Under the pieces are notes generated by a model. It searched no databases, had not been told where the DNA came from, and saw only the letters and a list, made by a program, of their open reading frames with translations. Below are positions 6,931 to 8,275 of a DNA stretch of 8,275 nt, piece by piece (position 1 is the first letter of the stretch; every line of letters starts with the position of its first letter). The stretch comes from UBA8290 sp964230965. GTDB taxonomy: Bacteria > Bacillota_I > Bacilli_A > Acholeplasmatales > Acholeplasmataceae. The translations under genes were made by a program, and so were the position numbers. Where the stretch lies: contig CAXRJA010000038.1 in the NCBI GenBank assembly GCA_964230965.1, forward strand, positions 1 to 8,275, read 5' to 3'.

Positions 6931-6935
6931 AAAGC

Positions 6936-7259
6936 ATGAGAAAAGACATTCAACCAAAAACACGTTTAGTCGTTTTTCAAGACTCTCAAACAGATAAACA
7001 ATTCTTAATTGAATCTACCATTTCAACCAAAGATACCGTTGTATTTCAAGGGGACGGGAAAGAATACCCAGTCGTAAAAGTGGAAGTGAGTTCAGACACA
7101 CACCCATTTTACACTGGACAACAAACGTTTATTCAAGCTGCGGGACGTGTGGACCGTTTCAACAAACGTTACCAACGTGGTCAGCATGCAGTTGAAAAAC
7201 CTGCAGAAGAAGAAGTCAAAGAAGAAGCACCTGCTGAATCAGAAACACAAGAAGACTAA
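6936..7259 (+). CDS. rpmE2: Ribosomal protein L31, type B (zinc-free)
   Basis: 107 residues from the ATG at 6936. The conserved core is MRKDIQPKTRLVVFQD, then SSDTHPFYTGQQ and GRVDRFNKRY, the signature of type B (C-minus) L31. The zinc-binding CxxC motif of type A is absent; the protein contains no cysteine. L31 sits at the large/small-subunit interface of the ribosome. The protein is longer than the usual 80-90 residues because of a C-terminal tail rich in Glu, Ala and Pro (about residues 83-107). The gene has its own promoter upstream and a terminator downstream, so it is a single-gene unit. Confidence 0.93.
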   Translation: MRKDIQPKTRLVVFQDSQTDKQFLIESTISTKDTVVFQGDGKEYPVVKVEVSSDTHPFYTGQQTFIQAAGRVDRFNKRYQRGQHAVEKPAEEEVKEEAPAESETQED

Positions 7260-7262
7260 TAC

Positions 7263-7290
7263 AAAAAAGCGTGAGTTTCTCACGTTTTTT
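7263..7290 (+). terminator. Intrinsic terminator after rpmE
   Basis: CGTGAG (7270-7275) / CTCACG (7279-7284) stem with a TTT loop and six T (7285-7290). It lies between rpmE and tdk; the flanking A-run could also pair with the T-tract. Confidence 0.88.
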
Positions 7291-7300
7291 ATTATCAAAA

Positions 7301-7306
7301 AAGGAG
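7301..7306 (+). promoter_or_regulatory. Ribosome-binding site that sets the tdk start
   Basis: AAGGAG 6 nt before the ATG at 7313. An in-frame ATG at 7271 lies inside the rpmE terminator stem and is not a credible start. Confidence 0.85.
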
Positions 7307-7312
7307 ATCAGT

Positions 7313-7906
7313 ATGTATCATACGTATAAAAATGGATTTATTGAAGTGGTTTGTGGACCGATGTTCGCTGGTAAGACAGAAGAACTTATTCGTCGTATCA
7401 AGCGTTTAGAATATGCCAAACAAAACGTCTTAGTGTTTAAACCAGCCATTGATAATCGTTATTCAGTGGAACCTGAAATTGTGTCTCATAACTTAAGTAA
7501 AAAACCATCGATTGTTGTGTCATCTTCTCGTGAGATCTTATCTCAAGTAGAAAAAAATACGCATGCGGTTGTGATTGACGAAGCGCAGTTTTTTGATCAA
7601 GGCATTGTTGGTGTTGCTGAAACACTTGCAGATCAAGGTATACGTGTGATTGTAGGCGGTCTTGATAGAGATTTTAGGGGTGAACCATTTGGACCTATGC
7701 CAGAACTTTTAGCACGCGCCGAGTTTGTTACAAAACTCACAGCAATTTGTGTTAAAAGTGGACTTCCAGCGACACGCACACAACGTATCATCGATGGAAA
7801 ACCAGCAAATTATCATGATGATACCATATTAGTAGGAGCGTTAGAATCATATGAACCAAGAGCAAGACAATACCACGAAGTGCCAGGAAAAGACGACGCA
7901 TCTTAA
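7313..7906 (+). CDS. tdk: Thymidine kinase (TK1-like), zinc site degenerate
   Basis: 197 residues from the ATG at 7313, normal family length. It phosphorylates thymidine with ATP in the cytosol (pyrimidine salvage). P-loop GPMFAGKT (15-22), KPAIDNRY (43-50), catalytic Glu90 in VIDEAQFF, and GLDRDFRGEPFGPMPELL (116-133) identify the TK1/type II family. The C-terminal lasso domain normally binds zinc through CxxC and a second pair in YEARCRxxHEV. Here these read CVKS (146-149) and YEPRARQYHEV (180-190), so three of four ligand positions are changed; TRTQR (154-158) and GKPA remain. No promoter is obvious between the rpmE terminator and the gene. The 3' end overlaps tadA by 56 nt in another frame. 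Confidence 0.93.
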   Translation: MYHTYKNGFIEVVCGPMFAGKTEELIRRIKRLEYAKQNVLVFKPAIDNRYSVEPEIVSHNLSKKPSIVVSSSREILSQVEKNTHAVVIDEAQFFDQGIVGVAETLADQGIRVIVGGLDRDFRGEPFGPMPELLARAEFVTKLTAICVKSGLPATRTQRIIDGKPANYHDDTILVGALESYEPRARQYHEVPGKDDAS

Positions 7907-8186
7907 ATTCATGCAAGAAGCTTTATTAGAAGCCCAAAAAGCTTTTGATAAAGGGGAAGTACCTGTAGGGGCCGTCATTGTAAAAGATAATCACATCATT
8001 GCACGTGCGCACAATTTAAGGCACACTCAAAAACGTGTGGAAGGGCATGCCGAAATGCTTGCGATGATCGAAGCAGCGAACATATTAGGTGATTGGCGTC
8101 TAGAAGGGTGTGATTTATATGTGACCTTAGAACCATGTCCAATGTGCGCAGGTGCACTCATTCAAAGTCGGATTCAGTCATTATAG
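7851..8186 (+). CDS. tadA: tRNA-specific adenosine deaminase, interrupted by in-frame TAG after 111 residues
   Basis: TadA converts A34 to inosine in tRNA-Arg(ACG). The N-terminal two thirds are well conserved: KGEVPVGAVIV (34-44), zinc/catalytic HAE (H66, E68), WRLEGCDLYVTLEPCPMCAGALIQSRI (82-108, with C96 and C99). All catalytic and zinc residues are present. After SRIQSL a TAG stop (8184-8186) falls where relatives have a hydrophobic residue, and recognisable TadA sequence continues in the same frame. A 111-residue product would lack the C-terminal helices and is probably unstable. The start at 7851 overlaps tdk by 56 nt; the next ATG (7911) would remove the first part of helix 1, and no GTG/TTG lies between. 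A GTAGGAG at 7832-7838 is 12 nt upstream. Cause may be a mutation, a sequencing error or stop-codon read-through. Confidence 0.85.
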   Translation: MNQEQDNTTKCQEKTTHLKFMQEALLEAQKAFDKGEVPVGAVIVKDNHIIARAHNLRHTQKRVEGHAEMLAMIEAANILGDWRLEGCDLYVTLEPCPMCAGALIQSRIQSL

Positions 8187-8275
8187 TATGGTGCGAAAGA
8201 TCTTAAAGCAGGTGCCATCGAATCAAAACTACAATTACTTGATATCCCTTTTAATCACCAAATTAAGGTATGTGG
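8187..8275 (+). pseudogene. tadA: Continuation of tadA after the in-frame TAG (truncated by window end)
   Basis: Directly after the TAG the same frame reads YGAKDLKAGAIESK, then LDIPFNHQIKVC. This corresponds to the family's VVYGAxDxKxGA and FNHxxEV segments. No frameshift is needed to join the two parts, so a single codon interrupts the gene. Its 3' end lies outside the window. Confidence 0.75.

Noticed and set aside
6903..6935. Upstream start adding 11 residues to L31
   Set aside because: No Shine-Dalgarno sequence, and the extra residues are foreign to the family; the RBS fits the ATG at 6936.
6890..6935. Structured autoregulatory leader of rpmE, including the GCCATGGC palindrome at 6914-6921
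   Set aside because: The leader is short, and I can see no stable conserved fold or terminator/anti-terminator pair; the 8-bp palindrome alone is not evidence.
7271..7312. Upstream start adding 14 residues to Tdk
   Set aside because: It lies inside the rpmE terminator hairpin; a good RBS precedes the ATG at 7313.
8160..8230. Frameshift as the cause of the tadA interruption
   Set aside because: TadA homology continues in the same frame on both sides of the TAG, so only the one codon is disrupted.
1..8275. CRISPR arrays, insertion sequences, tRNA genes or phage genes
   Set aside because: No regularly spaced repeats, transposase-like frames, terminal inverted repeats or tRNA-like cloverleaf sequences were seen.

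Overview
The window is a low-GC, densely packed bacterial segment. TGA is used as a stop codon by the response regulator, the ApbE-like gene and the NusG-II gene. This excludes the UGA=Trp code of Mycoplasma and Spiroplasma. Gene families and protein style suggest a Bacillota/Mycoplasmatota relative, perhaps of Acholeplasma or Izemoplasma type. That placement is an inference; no rRNA or phylogenetic marker was analysed.

Layout. (1) 1-383: the C-terminal end of serine hydroxymethyltransferase (glyA), closed by a bidirectional terminator. (2) 444-1001 (-): a small acidic PepSY-like lipoprotein. It is divergent from an overlapping response regulator/histidine kinase pair (1131-3145, +). (3) 3168-4499 (-): a membrane ferric-reductase/NADPH-oxidase-like flavocytochrome, convergent with the kinase across a shared bidirectional terminator. 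(4) 4630-6850 (+): three genes coupled by ATGA overlaps, namely an ApbE-like FMN-transferase lipoprotein, a NusG-domain-II membrane protein and a Gx/HepPP-synthase-component-I membrane protein. (5) From 6855: housekeeping genes, namely zinc-free (type B) ribosomal protein L31, thymidine kinase, and tRNA adenosine deaminase tadA interrupted by an in-frame TAG.

How the genes may work together. Three promoters (PepSY lipoprotein, response regulator, flavocytochrome) carry the same direct repeat, TTTTCAT-N4-TTTTCAT with an 11-bp period. It ends 9-10 bp upstream of the -10 box in each case. This is the arrangement expected for an OmpR-family regulator, so the two-component system probably controls itself, the lipoprotein and the flavocytochrome. 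The ApbE operon starts in the same divergent intergenic region, next to a second copy of the repeat. The simplest model is a signal-responsive envelope redox module: a transmembrane heme/flavin reductase together with flavin-attachment functions. No flavinylated acceptor protein is present in the window, so the electron acceptor is unknown.
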